Shown in pieces: positions 10,364 through 19,429 of a stretch of DNA of 64,000 nt. Position numbers and translations under genes: made by a program. The notes under the pieces were generated by a model that saw only the letters and a list, made by a program, of their open reading frames with translations, had not been told where the DNA came from and searched no databases. The stretch spans positions 19,416,692-19,480,691 of the forward strand of contig NC_091233.1 in the NCBI RefSeq assembly GCF_040958095.1, written 5' to 3'. Each line of letters starts with the position of its first letter. Positions within the stretch are counted from its first letter, which is position 1. The stretch comes from Procambarus clarkii. Lineage: Eukaryota > Arthropoda > Malacostraca > Decapoda > Cambaridae.

Positions 10364-10757
10364 AAGAACTCCCAGATCCCCATCAAGCAGGTATATGTGG
10401 GCCTGCGGGCCACTTCAAGCAACAGCCTGGTGGACCAAACTCTCACAAGTCAAGCCTGGCCTCGGGCCGGGCTTGGGAGTAGAAGAACTCCCAGAACCCC
10501 ATCAAGCAGGTATAGGTGGGCCTGCGGGCCACTTCAAGCAACAGCCTGGTGGACCAAACTCTCACAAGTCAAGCCTGGCCTCGGGCCGGGCTTGGGAGTA
10601 GAAGAACTCCCAGAACCCCATCAAGCAGGTATATGTGGGCCTGCGGGCCACTTCAAGCAACAGCCTGGTGGACCAAACTCTCACAAGTCAAGCCTGGCCT
10701 CGGGCCGGGCTTGGGAGTAGAAGAACTCCCAGAACCCCATCAAGCAGGTATCATAGT
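10364..10757 (+). repeat. 119-bp tandem repeat, three units plus a partial fourth
   Basis: AAGAACTCCCAGA begins units at 10364, 10483, 10602 and 10721, exactly 119 bp apart, with almost no differences. Each unit contains TGGGCCTGCGGGCCACTTC and CTCGGGCCGGGCTTGGGAG. The unit is the LINE 3' end, tandemly copied. Because 119 is not a multiple of three and no frame has a stop, long overlapping frames appear, but they are not genes. Confidence 0.9.
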
Positions 10758-11293
10758 CTGAATTCTCATGCATCAACAAGGATTAAATTCAGTGGTTTTC
10801 ATCTGTGGATGATATACATGTTACTTGCTTAGTTAACCCCTATGGACCATGTCAGTACAGTATCTGTTCCTGACAATGGTTTACCAGGTCGAAGAGAGAG
10901 TCTCTTCTCATCCGCACGCTCCGCTCTGAGAACCTGTACTCGAGTACAATCCCTAACCCCCATAATCTGAGTCAACATTTTAACCCTGTGTTTCACCAGA
11001 AACACAGGGACCTTAACAGCTGTCATGGGTTTATTGCCATATAGGTGAGAAATCATCACCTGTTTTCTGTCCTACATTGTGGCTTGTTGACAATGAGACT
11101 TAACCTCTTATGCAGTACTTTGAACCCTTTTAAAGGAGGAGTGCGCATTTGTAAGGAGTTGGTCAAGATATGCTAATTTCTACAATGGGTTTTTGTAAAA
11201 GAAGTACTGCATGTGTGTATGAGTTAATAATGTAATGAGTGAGTGTTTTGACTCTGCATTAATGTTGGTGTCATGATGGCATTGTCAGCATGT
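10758..11293. other. No recognised feature
   Basis: Intronic sequence without motif or repeat match found inside the window. Confidence 0.5.
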
Positions 11294-11541
11294 TATCTTG
11301 AGGTTATCTTGAGATGATTTCGGGGCTTTAGTGTCCCCGCGGCCCGGTCCTCGACCAGGCCTCCACCCCCAGGAAGCAGCCCGTGACAGCTGACTAACTC
11401 CCAGGTACCTATTTACTGCTAGGTAACAGGGGCATTCAGGGTGAAAGAAACTTTGCCCATTTGTTTCTGCCTCGTGCGGGAATCGAACCCGCGCCACAGA
11501 ATTAAGAGTCCTGCGCGCTATCCACCCGGCTACGAGGCCCC
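11294..11541 (-). mobile_element. tRNA-derived SINE (family 1) with a different tRNA-like head
   Basis: The tail (ATCTCAAGATAACC) and body match family 1. The head on the - strand, however, is GTAGCCGGGTGGATAGCGC with GGGTTCGATTCCCGC and an ACTCTTAATTC anticodon-arm region, unlike the CCGGTCGGCCGAGCGG head of 32328 or 59309. The family therefore appears to have exchanged heads. Confidence 0.85.
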
Positions 11542-11659
11542 TTCATGGTTATTTAATAAACTATGTGTGTGGATGGAATTATGAGGGAGATCATGATTAA
11601 CATATTAGAAAAAGGTGTAAACATCGTGTACGGACCTAGTGTGTGAAATTGAAGTAGGT

Positions 11660-11880
11660 CATAACTGTACCATACCTGGAGAGGGTTTTGGGAGTTCTTC
11701 TGTTCCCCGAGTCTAGCTCGACTTGTGATAACATGGTCCATGAGGCTGTTGCTTGGAGTGGCCTGCAGGCCCACATATCCACTACAGCCTGGTTGGTCCA
11801 GCACTTCTTGCAAGAATATGTCTAAGTGCCTCTTGAATACATACACCTTTGATTCGGCAATATTTCTAATGCAGGTCAGA
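11660..11880 (-). pseudogene. LINE 3' end (CR1-like), truncated
   Basis: The - strand encodes VFKRHLDIFLQEVLDQPGC, then SGYVGLQATPSNSLMD and the same tail as 36950-37062. This is the usual C-terminus and 3' end of the LINE family also seen at 10035-10757. Confidence 0.65.
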
Positions 11881-12254
11881 ATTGATGGGGGCAGAAAATA
11901 AATCTTATAGAAGAGAGTGATAAAGATTCGTGTAAATTAGATGAAATTTTACTTGTGTGAGAAAAGATTATTAAGTGAAAATGCACCGAAGTAAAGTTTT
12001 GTTGTATAGAGAGGACATTGTGTGTGAAATTACAGTAGTGTGTGTGGTGAACTTGTTGGTCAGTTTACCTGAAATATGTGATTGATACAGAAGGAATCTG
12101 AGCAATCGATGGCTAGAGTAGGACAAGTCAGGTCAAAAAATTGGCTGATGCAGTGAATGCTCGGGCTAGGAAAAAACAATACCTGTATGGTAATAATAAT
12201 TCTGTAATAAATATAATTTTTTTTTTGTCTTGAGTGACTGTTTTAAAGTGCTGT
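11881..12254. other. No recognised feature
   Basis: Intronic sequence, AT-rich, no repeat match noticed. Confidence 0.5.
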
Positions 12255-12495
12255 TACAAATTTATTTATTTATTTATTTATATATACAAGAGTTTTTACA
12301 TTCTTGTAAAGTCACTAGCACACACAGCATTTCAGGCAAGTCCTTAATCCTAATTTTCACACAGACACACGCACTTCCCCAGGAGCATAAGGGTGAAAGA
12401 AACTCTGCCCATTTATTTCCACCTCCGCTAGTGATCATACCCGGACCCTTAGGATTACGAACCCCAAGCGCTGTCCACTCAGCCATTAGGCCCCC
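12255..12495 (-). mobile_element. tRNA-derived SINE with (TAAA)n tail
   Basis: On the - strand the head is GGCCTAATGGCTGAGTGG (A-box) with a worn B-box GGGTATGATCAC. It continues with the family-1 segment GCAGAGTTTCTTTCACC, then switches to the family-2 3' body (CTGAAATGCTGTGTGTGC; ACAAGAATGTAAAAACTC) and a (TAAA)n tail at 12255-12275. The mix of family-1 head and family-2 tail is another sign of module exchange. Confidence 0.75.
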
Positions 12496-12913
12496 TTGCT
12501 CGAACATGAACGAAAAATGCTCTAACTTCCTGCAGCATCCCAAATACAATAAAATATTGTACAACCTTTAACCAATTTAGAGAGAAAAAGTACCTAGTTG
12601 ATATTCTATAGTCGGTCTAAATCCTGTATCTACCACTCTACATAGGCCTAACATACCTTCCCCAAGAGCTTAAATTAGTAATAACCTAATAATGTTTGCT
12701 GTTACTTTGCCATCATTCTGTATTTTCTCTAAAATACTGTGTGTAGCTATAATTCTCAGCAAAACCATGTTTATCAACAGCAATAAAATTTTCAATAAAG
12801 TAGGCCATTTAGTATTAAGTATAGACTAAAGTAATGGTAAGTATTAGCCATTAGCCACAAAACCCATAAGTACAGTACAGTACCTGTAATATGTTAATTA
12901 CTGTACTATTGTC

Positions 12914-13127
12914 AGGGACAAGAAGTCTGTACTTAGGCTTGTTGAGGTGCCCCCTATGCCGACTCTTGACATTTCCCAAGATGCAACCCACAACAGTTGC
13001 TTAAGTCTTGGTTACCAATTTACTGTTAGGTGAACAGATAAATCCAGTGAAAGCAAAAATGACCAACCATTTCTCTCCTACCCGGAGATCGATTCCAGGA
13101 TCCTCGCCTGCGAGCTGAAAACGTAGA
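12914..13127 (-). mobile_element. SINE (family 5), tRNA-like head worn
   Basis: On the - strand it ends CAACAAGCCTAAGTACAG and ACTTCTTGTCCC, the family-5 tail (consensus like ACAGGCTTCCTGTCCC). TGTTGTGGGTTGCATCTTGG lies in the body, and AGGATCCTGGAATCG at the other end is B-box-like. Other copies: 17570-17700, 37721-37905, 41181-41417, 48647-48985, 55025-55210. Confidence 0.7.
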
Positions 13128-13352
13128 TTGGTAACAATATCAACCTTAATTTTACATTGGTATTTTTTAATAAAAAAAGCTGTGTAGGTGCTAGTTGAAT
13201 AGGCTAAGGAATCATTAAGCAGTAAGAATATTATAGAACATCTTGTAATAAAGCTTTAGGTATCACTTAGACTCAAATCATTTCATCCTAATTGATATTG
13301 TTAATTAACTAAGTTAATTATACAGTATTAACTTGTTATATATATATTTCAG

Positions 13353-13475
13353 GACATGCTATCTGGGCTGCTCAAGACAGCAGAAACTCTCAAGGTGAAA
13401 GGCTTGGCTGAAGTGTCGGGTGATCAACCTGCAGCACAAGTTGCCAACCCTATTCCGCCCATCTTACGGCTTGGA
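13353..13475 (+). CDS. BTB/pipsqueak transcription factor, exon b: end of the BTB domain
   Basis: The acceptor is a TA-rich tract ending TTTCAG, the donor GTAAGATG. The 41 residues begin DMLSGLLKTAETLKVKGLAE, the usual last helix of an insect-type BTB domain (LLKTAE-LKVKGLAE), then VSGDQPAAQ and a Pro-rich start of the linker. Phase is 0 at both ends, so it joins exon a (…NITQ | DMLS…) without a break, as in the family. The intron in between (9851-13352) holds only repeats. Confidence 0.92.
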
Positions 13476-14162
13476 GTAAGATGCCGCCGCACATTTATTC
13501 ACTAATATACTATTTTCATCTCCTGTATCAAATATATTTACTAATCAGTGAAGTCACTTTGAAGCACAGTCAAAGTTTCTTTATATTAATTTTCAATAAT
13601 AATAGCTAGTTAACCCTTAAACTGCTCCTGTCCTCTTCGAGAGGTAGACCAATGATGCTCCACTCGCCTGTGGGAGATTTAATGTGCCTTGTAATATTCA
13701 AAAAACTAAAGATTCTGCTGGGACATCATTCAGCACTCGAGACCTGGAAATTGTTTGTCGTTTTGCTAAAAAAAAAAAAAAATCTCCTTTTCTGCCCTCC
13801 TTGGCGATTAGTACAATAACTGATGCCGTGTCAGGTGTATTATAATCCATTTACTGAAGGATGTTGTAGGAACTATTGATGATATGCAAAATTTCAAGGA
13901 TTTTTTTTTTACCAGGAAGATATTTGTGATGACAAGAAGGTAAGGTAATTATCAGGAGGAAGCATAAAGTGTGTAATGACAAGAAATTTATTACATAGTT
14001 TACTTAAATTAATTTACAAATAATTGTTTTATGATATTGAATGGAAAACTATATATTTTTTATGCACACCAGGATATTGACTTAAAAATGTGTGTGCAGT
14101 TTGAGGGTTACAGAAAGTACAGTATAAGTGGTTAGATGTTGTGGGGAATGAGCAGTAGATGT
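13476..14162. other. Intron without recognised feature
   Basis: AT-rich intron sequence with A and T runs (13769-13783, 13903-13912); no repeat copy recognised. Confidence 0.5.
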
Positions 14163-14175
14163 ATTAGTCTGTAGT

Positions 14176-14685
14176 TACACACAGAAATCACAATAACGTG
14201 ACACATCAAATGGACAAATCCACAAGGGCCGTGACTAGGATTCGAACCTGCGTCCGGGAGCATCCCAGACGCTGCCTTAATAGACTGAGCTACGACATGG
14301 TAAAAGAGTTGAAACCGAAGTTCTGCTTAACTTACTGGATCCCGCAGCCTCTTTGAGACACAAACCAGGGTTTTACACAACTCCCCCATGCACTCGAGCT
14401 ATGTCAATAGGCCGTTCTCCCTCTTCGCCCTTACATCATTACACACAGAATGATGTAATGATGTAAGGGCGAAGAGGGAGAACAGCCTATTGACATAGCT
14501 CGAGTGCATGGGGGAGTTGTGTAAAACCCTGGTTTGTGTCTCAAAGAGGCTGCGGGATCCAGTAAGTTCAGTAGAACTTCGGTTTCAACTCTTTTACCAT
14601 GTTGTAGCTCAGTCGATTCAGGCAGCGTCTGGGATGCTCCTGGACGCAGGTTCGAATCCTCGTCACAGCCCTTGTGTATTTGTTC
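14176..14685. mobile_element. Inverted dimer of SINE family 3, with 13-bp target duplication
   Basis: Two arms of about 230 bp, 14209-14437 and 14456-14685, are reverse complements that meet at a short centre (ACACACAGAATG). Each outer end carries a tRNA-like promoter: GTAGCTCAGTCGATTC A-box and AGGTTCGAATCCTCG B-box. The left end also retains the family 3' end (ATCACAATAACGTG). The whole block is flanked by ATTAGTCTGTAGT at 14163-14175 and 14686-14698, so it inserted as one unit. Confidence 0.85.
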
Positions 14686-14734
14686 ATTAGTCTGTAGTAC
14701 TTATTAGATTAAATTAATAGACCATTTTCACGTA

Positions 14735-14880
14735 AGTAACCCAACCCACACAGAGGAAAAGAAAGTGAGGATGTTTTGGTCCATCCTAGAACCCTATCAC
14801 AACTTGATAAGGGTCCAGAATGGACTGAAACATCATCACTTTCCTTTTATTTCATGTGTGTTGATTTGGTTATTCATTTT
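14735..14880. mobile_element. Diverged Penelope-tail fold-back repeat
   Basis: ATGTTTTGGTCCATCC on the left and GGACTGAAACATCATCAC on the right are inverted relative to each other, in the same arrangement as 5905-6112. The ends are worn. Confidence 0.6.
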
Positions 14881-14954
14881 TTAGCTGAGTTATTATGACT
14901 TATTTTCTGCATTTTCATGTTGATATCAAGTATGGGCTGTTGTTGATTGTTGTT

Positions 14955-15022
14955 TTAGATTCAGCTACTCAGAACAAAAGTTGCAAGTAGCACGGGTTAT
15001 GGTGAGCCCGTAGTGGACTTAC
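14955..15022 (-). mobile_element. Double-hairpin retroposon tail, type B
   Basis: On the - strand: ACGGGCTCACCATAACCCGT (hairpin 1), GCTACTTGC…GTAGC (hairpin 2), then AATCTAAAACAACAATC tail. Five other type-B copies lie at 43818, 44993, 55846, 58740 and 59035. The sequence upstream differs in each copy, as expected for 5' truncation. Confidence 0.7.
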
Positions 15023-15600
15023 TTGGCACCGGAGCGGGGCTGTGACTGCCAAATATGGGCTGCTTTTGACATTTAGGTGGTCCCTGTTATATGAACGCCC
15101 TTTATGCAAACACTTGTCCATCCGAACATCCTCCCAAGTCCCTAGTTTTGTGTCCCGATCCACTATACTGTATATATATATAATATTAAAATATAAACAT
15201 ACATACATACATACACACAAATCAATCAAAATGTCAACATGATGCACTAGTGTCACACTGTAACCCACATTTCCCCAGTCAGTAGTAATAGGATTACTCC
15301 CATAAAGAGCTAATCCTCTTTACTCCGAGTTCTAAACAAAAAAAAACCAAGGCGATTTCACGTGGAAGTGTCGGTGCAATTAGTATTGGCAGCAGAATAG
15401 TTGTGGTGTTCTTATCCTTGATGCTTGTCATCCCACAGCTATTGGCACGTTTCTTGTAGACTCTGTTTATTCCTTCACCTATTCCAAAATTGGTTTTTGC
15501 ATATTATACAATATTGCTATTGTATAACATGCATAGGCAGGCAGACAGGCAGGCATGGAGTCTAGCATGCAGTCTGTAAAAGGCTGCATCTGTTACATGA
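15023..15600. other. No gene; TA/CA-rich patch
   Basis: 15165-15225 is a TATA/CATA-rich simple tract. The remainder has no recognised feature. Confidence 0.5.
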
Positions 15601-15752
15601 ATAATAATAATTGTATAATAATAATGTTTATTCAGATAAAAGTATACACATACAAAATGTGTTACAAATAGAATGTTGGATTTCTGGATAGAGCAAGTAT
15701 GTACTATGCCTAAAGCAACTAATACATGCAGCGTTTTGGGCAAAATGCATGG
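15601..15752 (-). mobile_element. SINE 3' body related to family 2
   Basis: AATAATGTTTATTCAG, ATACACATACA, AGAGCAAGTATG and GCAGCGTTTTGGGCA follow the same order as 56405-56535. The GCGTTTYGGGCA core is shared with 16920-16960 of the family-2 SINE. Confidence 0.6.
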
Positions 15753-15754
15753 TT

Positions 15755-16020
15755 CAGCCAGGAATCACAGCCTGGTTGATTATGTATCCTTTGGAGGTGT
15801 TTATCGAGTTCTCTCAAACACCATGAGAGGTCAGCCAGTTACGCTCCTTATGAGTAGAGGAGCGTGTTGAAAACCTTTGAGCCCTCCTTGATGTTAATAG
15901 AATACTCGCTTAGAATATTTATTTCACCTTTACTTTTCAATGGGATTATTTTGCACATCCTGCCATGCCTCCTGGTTTCATCTGGAGTTATTTCCATGTG
16001 TAGATTTAAGAGAATTAAAC
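15755..16020 (-). pseudogene. LINE C-terminus (CR1-like), decayed
   Basis: The - strand gives EITPDETRRHGRMCKIIPLK, SKGEINILSEYSINIKEGSK and VFNTLL, then the tail over 15855-15755 (GATTCCTGGCTG end). It parallels the C-terminal block at 10100-10330. Confidence 0.65.
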
Positions 16021-16513
16021 TAAAAGTAATGAAACAGTTTAAACACTTTTCCTTGATTTCATATATATATATATATCTCATACGTATTTAGGTTTCATTC
16101 TTCAGTAAGTGTTTGAGTATATGTTTTTAACACCAACTATTGTATTTTCTGGCATAAAAAACTTGCCTATTTTACAAGGATATTTTTAGTATATTTCATC
16201 ATACATTTGTTGAAAGTAATTTTCAAGTGGTTTTGTATGAGAAACTATGATTTTGTGCATGTAAAAATACAATATATATTTATTTGGTGGTGGACTATAA
16301 GCATGTGTCCTATCCACTAGAAAAATGGTATATGCTGTATTTTTTATTTGATAATCAATGTGGCTTTGAATTTTATGTATAATTGAACATGGAATTAAAT
16401 AAATATAAACCAGGTACGTGGTAATGGATTAGGCCCAAAGAAAATATAATTTGATCAAATTTAGTATGATGCTCAAGGCAGCCTTCCCGTCTCTATGATA
16501 TACCATTTTACAG
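16021..16513. other. Intron without recognised feature
   Basis: AT-rich, with a short (TA)n at 16062-16076. It ends with the acceptor TTTTACAG of the next exon. Confidence 0.5.
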
Positions 16514-16678
16514 ATTGTCCCCCATATCCCACGTTCTCAAGAAATATTACAACATACCCGGCAGGCTACACTCCCTCAGATGGCGCCACCAAACAGTTCT
16601 CCTTTAACTACTGCCCTCAACGCCCCCATGGTCACGCCGCCCACAGTCACCCCACTATCGGCACTCCTCAACCCATAT
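16514..16678 (+). CDS. BTB/pipsqueak transcription factor, exon c: linker
   Basis: The acceptor is CATTTTACAG, the donor GTAAGTTA. The 55 residues start IVPHIPRSQEILQHTRQ, go on with LPQMAPPNSSPLTTALN and TPPTVTPLSALLNPY, and contain no stop. It is a Pro/Thr/Ser/Leu-rich, low-complexity linker, typical of the stretch between BTB and DNA-binding parts. Phase 0 on both sides keeps it in frame with exons b and d. It has no domain of its own; it is assigned to the gene by splice signals, phase and position, so it might be an alternatively used exon. Confidence 0.8.
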
Positions 16679-16859
16679 GTAAGTTAATGATTTTGTCTCT
16701 CGGGTGTTACAGTATAGATTCACATAGTTGTTGCTCTTTCTCTTTCATTCAACTCTTTTTACTCATTTCTGTGAGTCTTTATCTTCATAAATTGTTATTA
16801 ATCCTGTTATTCTTTCGTGTGATAAAATGATTTTCTAGAGTATGCTATTCGATACAGTA

Positions 16860-16860
<1 letters not shown>

Positions 16861-16893
<33 letters not shown>

Positions 16894-17144
16894 AGATATA
16901 TACAAGAGTTGTTAGATTCTTGTACAGCCACTAGTACGCGTAGCGTTTCGGGCAGGTCCCTGGAATACGACCCCCCACCGCGAAGAATCGTTTTTACAAC
17001 CAAGTACCCATTTTACTGTTGAGTTAAACAGAGGCTACAGTTAAACATTTGCGCCCAGTAAATCCTCCCCGGCCAGGATACGAACCCGTGACAAAGCCCT
17101 CGCGGAATGCCAGGCGAGTGTCTTACCACTGCACCACGGAGACT
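16861..17144 (-). mobile_element. tRNA-derived SINE (family 2), full length with poly(A)
   Basis: On the - strand: head GTCTCCGTGGTGCAGTGG, B-box GGGTTCGTATCC, body GGAGGATTTACTGGGCGC, AGCCTCTGTTTAACTC and CCTGCCCGAAACGC, then ACAAGAATCTAACAAC and a poly(A) of ~32 (T run at 16861-16892). The poly(A) end marks L1/RTE-like mobilisation, unlike the ATC or tandem tails of the other families. Confidence 0.85.
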
Positions 17145-17177
17145 TACATTGTATCATTGTATTTCTTTGGAAAGCTC

Positions 17178-17320
17178 CCCCTCAGTGGTTCCCTGTTCAA
17201 ACCAAGACGATGCTCCCGGTTCTCAATGCCCCCCCCCCCCATTGTTTTCTCTTGGAGGTAACAACATGCTGGGTACAGAGAGTGTGTTCTTGGTTTAAAC
17301 AGGGAACCACAGATGGAAGC
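17178..17320. mobile_element. Small element with ~25-bp terminal inverted repeats
   Basis: GTGGTTCCCTGTTCAAACCA near 17182 is matched by the inverted TGGTTTAAACAGGGAACCAC near 17310, around a C-rich centre (17228-17240). It has the form of a MITE. Confidence 0.55.
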
Positions 17321-17353
17321 CCTCCTAGAACAAATAAAAAATATGTAAGTATT

Positions 17354-17540
17354 GGATAGCATACCCTGAAAACAGTTAGGTGTAGGATAGCATACCCTGA
17401 AAACAGTTCGGTGTAGGATAGCATACCCTGAAAACAGTTCGGTGTAGGATAGCATACCCTGAAAACAGTTCGGTGTAGGATAGCATACCCTGAAAACAGT
17501 TCGGTGTAGGATAGCATACCCTGAAAACGGTTCGGTGCAT
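17354..17540. repeat. 31-bp tandem repeat, six units
   Basis: GGATAGCATACCCTGAAAAC recurs at 17354, 17385, 17416, 17447, 17478 and 17509, every 31 bp, with one or two differences. Open frames across it are a by-product. Confidence 0.9.
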
Positions 17541-17569
17541 TTCCTTTCCTGATGCCTCTTCACTCCAGC

Positions 17570-17700
17570 AGTAAAATAGGTACAGTACCCGGGAGTTTGA
17601 CAGCTGTTGTGGGTTGCATTCTGAGGAAGGTCAGTAGTAAGCCTAAGGGGACCTCAATAATCCTAAGTACAGGCTTATTGTCCCAAACAATGAGAATTAA
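17570..17700 (+). mobile_element. SINE family 5, 3' part
   Basis: AAATAGGTACAGTACCCGGG, ACAGCTGTTGTGGGTTGC, AGGAAGGTCAGTAG and ACAGGCTTATTGTCCC give the body and tail order of family 5 in + orientation. Confidence 0.7.
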
Positions 17701-18079
17701 TATGTTCAGAGGTGCATCATTTTGTTTGGGTTGTTTCTAAACATTGTATTGTTAAATATTGATATTTTCTTAATGTTGTCAAGTGAAAAATCACACACAC
17801 ATGAATAATCTTATCATTCCAAGGAATGGCTTTGTTGAATGGAATTCCTAGGAATTCCTTAAATTCCTTCCTTGGAATTGCATTGTTTATTTGTTAAGAG
17901 ATGATAATCATGACAGGAGCCACTGTAGTGATATTAAAATGTTAATTTTTGTTCTCGGCATGTAAAGTGTTGTATCATCTGTTTAGTAAATCTTGAAGTA
18001 CCTGTCTTGTATGTTTAAGTAATACACCAGTAGGAATTGGTCTAAAAATCTTAGGCTTTTAAAATATTTTTCTCCTCAG
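17701..18079. other. Intron without recognised feature
   Basis: Local AAGGAATT/GGAATTCC motifs at 17818-17882; otherwise plain AT-rich intron ending in TTTTCTCCTCAG. Confidence 0.5.
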
Positions 18080-18443
18080 GGTATTGCCCTCGACGAGCGT
18101 AGAGTGAACCTTCTGAAACGCATGAGTCAGGAACACGAAGCTGAAGTTGGGAATGGAGGAGGAAGTAGTGGCGGTGGCAGAGGTGGTGCTGGCGATGGTG
18201 GCGGTGGTAATGGTGGCAGTGGTGGAGGCAGCGGTAGTGTCGGCGGTGGAATCAACAGTGGGGGAAGTCATGAGCCACCAACAAAAATGGCAAGGCATGA
18301 ACCAGAAGAGCAAGAGTCTCCCCAGCTCCCACATGGCTCTATTTTTGTAAACACTCCAGAGAAAATATCTGTCAATTCCACAATGCAGAATGTCCTTACG
18401 CCGATTCCACACGAACTGACCGTCAATGCACGACAAGAGCTGC
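18080..18443 (+). CDS. BTB/pipsqueak transcription factor, exon d: Gly-rich linker
   Basis: The acceptor is TTTTTCTCCTCAG, the donor GTAAGTTT. The translation starts GIALDERRVNLLKRMSQEH, then a run of about 45 residues dominated by Gly (GGG, GGS, GGGN), then PPTKMARHEPEEQESPQL, NTPEKISVNSTMQNVL and TPIPHELTVNARQEL. 364 bp leaves one extra base, so it ends in phase 1; the next exon supplies the other two bases (C+CT = Pro). The Gly run is coded by a GGT/GGC/GGA mix with GTGGCGGTGGC repeats and may vary in length between alleles. TKMARHEP could be part of a nuclear localisation signal; that is inference. Confidence 0.88.
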
Positions 18444-18618
18444 GTAAGTTTTTTCTATTGAACTTGTATTTCAAATTTTCATTTAATTTTTGGGTACGCC
18501 AATTAAGGTGCTTATCTCTCTTGTAGTATATTTTTTTATTTCTCTGGAGATGTTTGTGGCATATCTTGATCCCTGTGAGTGCAGAGAATAAGTCACAATA
18601 ACAAGTTGACTTATTATT

Positions 18619-18978
18619 CAACCTGTCCTCTTAAAAAGAACGTCGCTTTTGACGGTTTACCAGTATGGCCGAATTTGGACGTAATTTGAAAATGAAAAAA
18701 AAGTGAAAATAAATTTGGAATTTTTTTTTCAACAACAGTAAGTTAAGGGTTCTCTGATAGGTTAGGTGGGCAGGAAATTCTCATAAAGTTTCAAAACGTT
18801 ATGAAAAACGAGAATTTAAAGTGTCTTCTCATAACCTCTGCATGTAAGCCGGACAACTCAAATAGAAAACGGAACAGAACGTCACTTTTGTGAGTCGATT
18901 TCATTTCAAATTACGTCCAAATTTGGCCATAGTGCGCATACGAGCCAAAAGTGACGTTATTTTTAAGAGGACGGGTTG
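18619..18978. mobile_element. 360-bp MITE with ~75-bp terminal inverted repeats and 7-bp target duplication
   Basis: It begins CAACCTGTCCTCTTAAAAA and ends with the inverted TTTTTAAGAGGACGGGTTG. The inverted repeats extend, with mismatches, to TTGGACGTAATTTGAAA. The flanks are TATTATT at 18612-18618 and 18979-18985. Its terminal 12 bases match those of the palindrome at 6146-6516, so the same transposase may move both. It lies in the intron between exons d and e. Confidence 0.85.
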
Positions 18979-19077
18979 TATTATTAACTAGGCAGTTATG
19001 GCTGCCTATGGAGAACTCTCCTGCTTGATAGTGATCAAAATATATCAAGTTAATCGCCTATTTTTTAATTTCTACAG

Positions 19078-19295
19078 CTGACTTCTTGAAGTCTTACACC
19101 ATCTTCAAGTTAAATGACTATTTGGGATTCCGGACCCGACAACAGTTTTGGGAAGAATCTGCCGTCCGACGCATTCTCGAGGGTATTAAGAACAAAGAAA
19201 TAGACATGAAGAGTGCTGCTGAACTACTGGGCGTCTCGTATGGGACGCTTTACGGAAGATATCGTGAGGTGTTCGGCTACCTCAAGCATGCATGG
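19078..19295 (+). CDS. BTB/pipsqueak transcription factor, exon e: pipsqueak helix-turn-helix
   Basis: The acceptor is AATTTCTACAG, the donor GTAAGTTG. Read in phase 1 from exon d it encodes PDFLKSYTIFKLNDYLGF, RTRQQFWEESAVRRILEGIK, NKEIDMKSAAELLGVSYGTL and YGRYREVFGYLKHAW. This is a full psq-type helix-turn-helix: an acidic first helix (FWEESAVRRILEGI), a second helix (DMKSAAELLGV) and a recognition helix (YGTLYGRYREVFGYLKH). Pipsqueak motifs bind DNA and occur in arthropod BTB proteins such as bric-a-brac, pipsqueak and ribbon. Phase 0 at the end leads into the last exon. This exon gives the strongest functional evidence for the gene. Confidence 0.93.
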
Positions 19296-19429
19296 GTAAG
19301 TTGATCAGGAAACTTTGGTTAAATTTTTATATAAACAAAAGTTAAATAAAAGTTTGGTTAAAAATTTTGTACCACATTATACTTTTTAACAAAGGTTTAA
19401 GTGCAAAGATTGATTGATTTACACTGTCC
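19296..19429. other. Start of the 8.5-kb last intron
   Basis: Plain AT-rich intron with TTTGGTTAAA repeated nearby; everything from here to 27833 lies in the intron. Confidence 0.6.

Noticed and set aside
10163..10832. Overlapping frames of 60-190 codons
   Set aside because: They are produced by the 119-bp repeat, whose length is not a multiple of three and whose three frames all lack stops.
17354..17540. CRISPR array
   Set aside because: The 31-bp units are contiguous without unique spacers; it is an ordinary tandem repeat in a eukaryotic genome.
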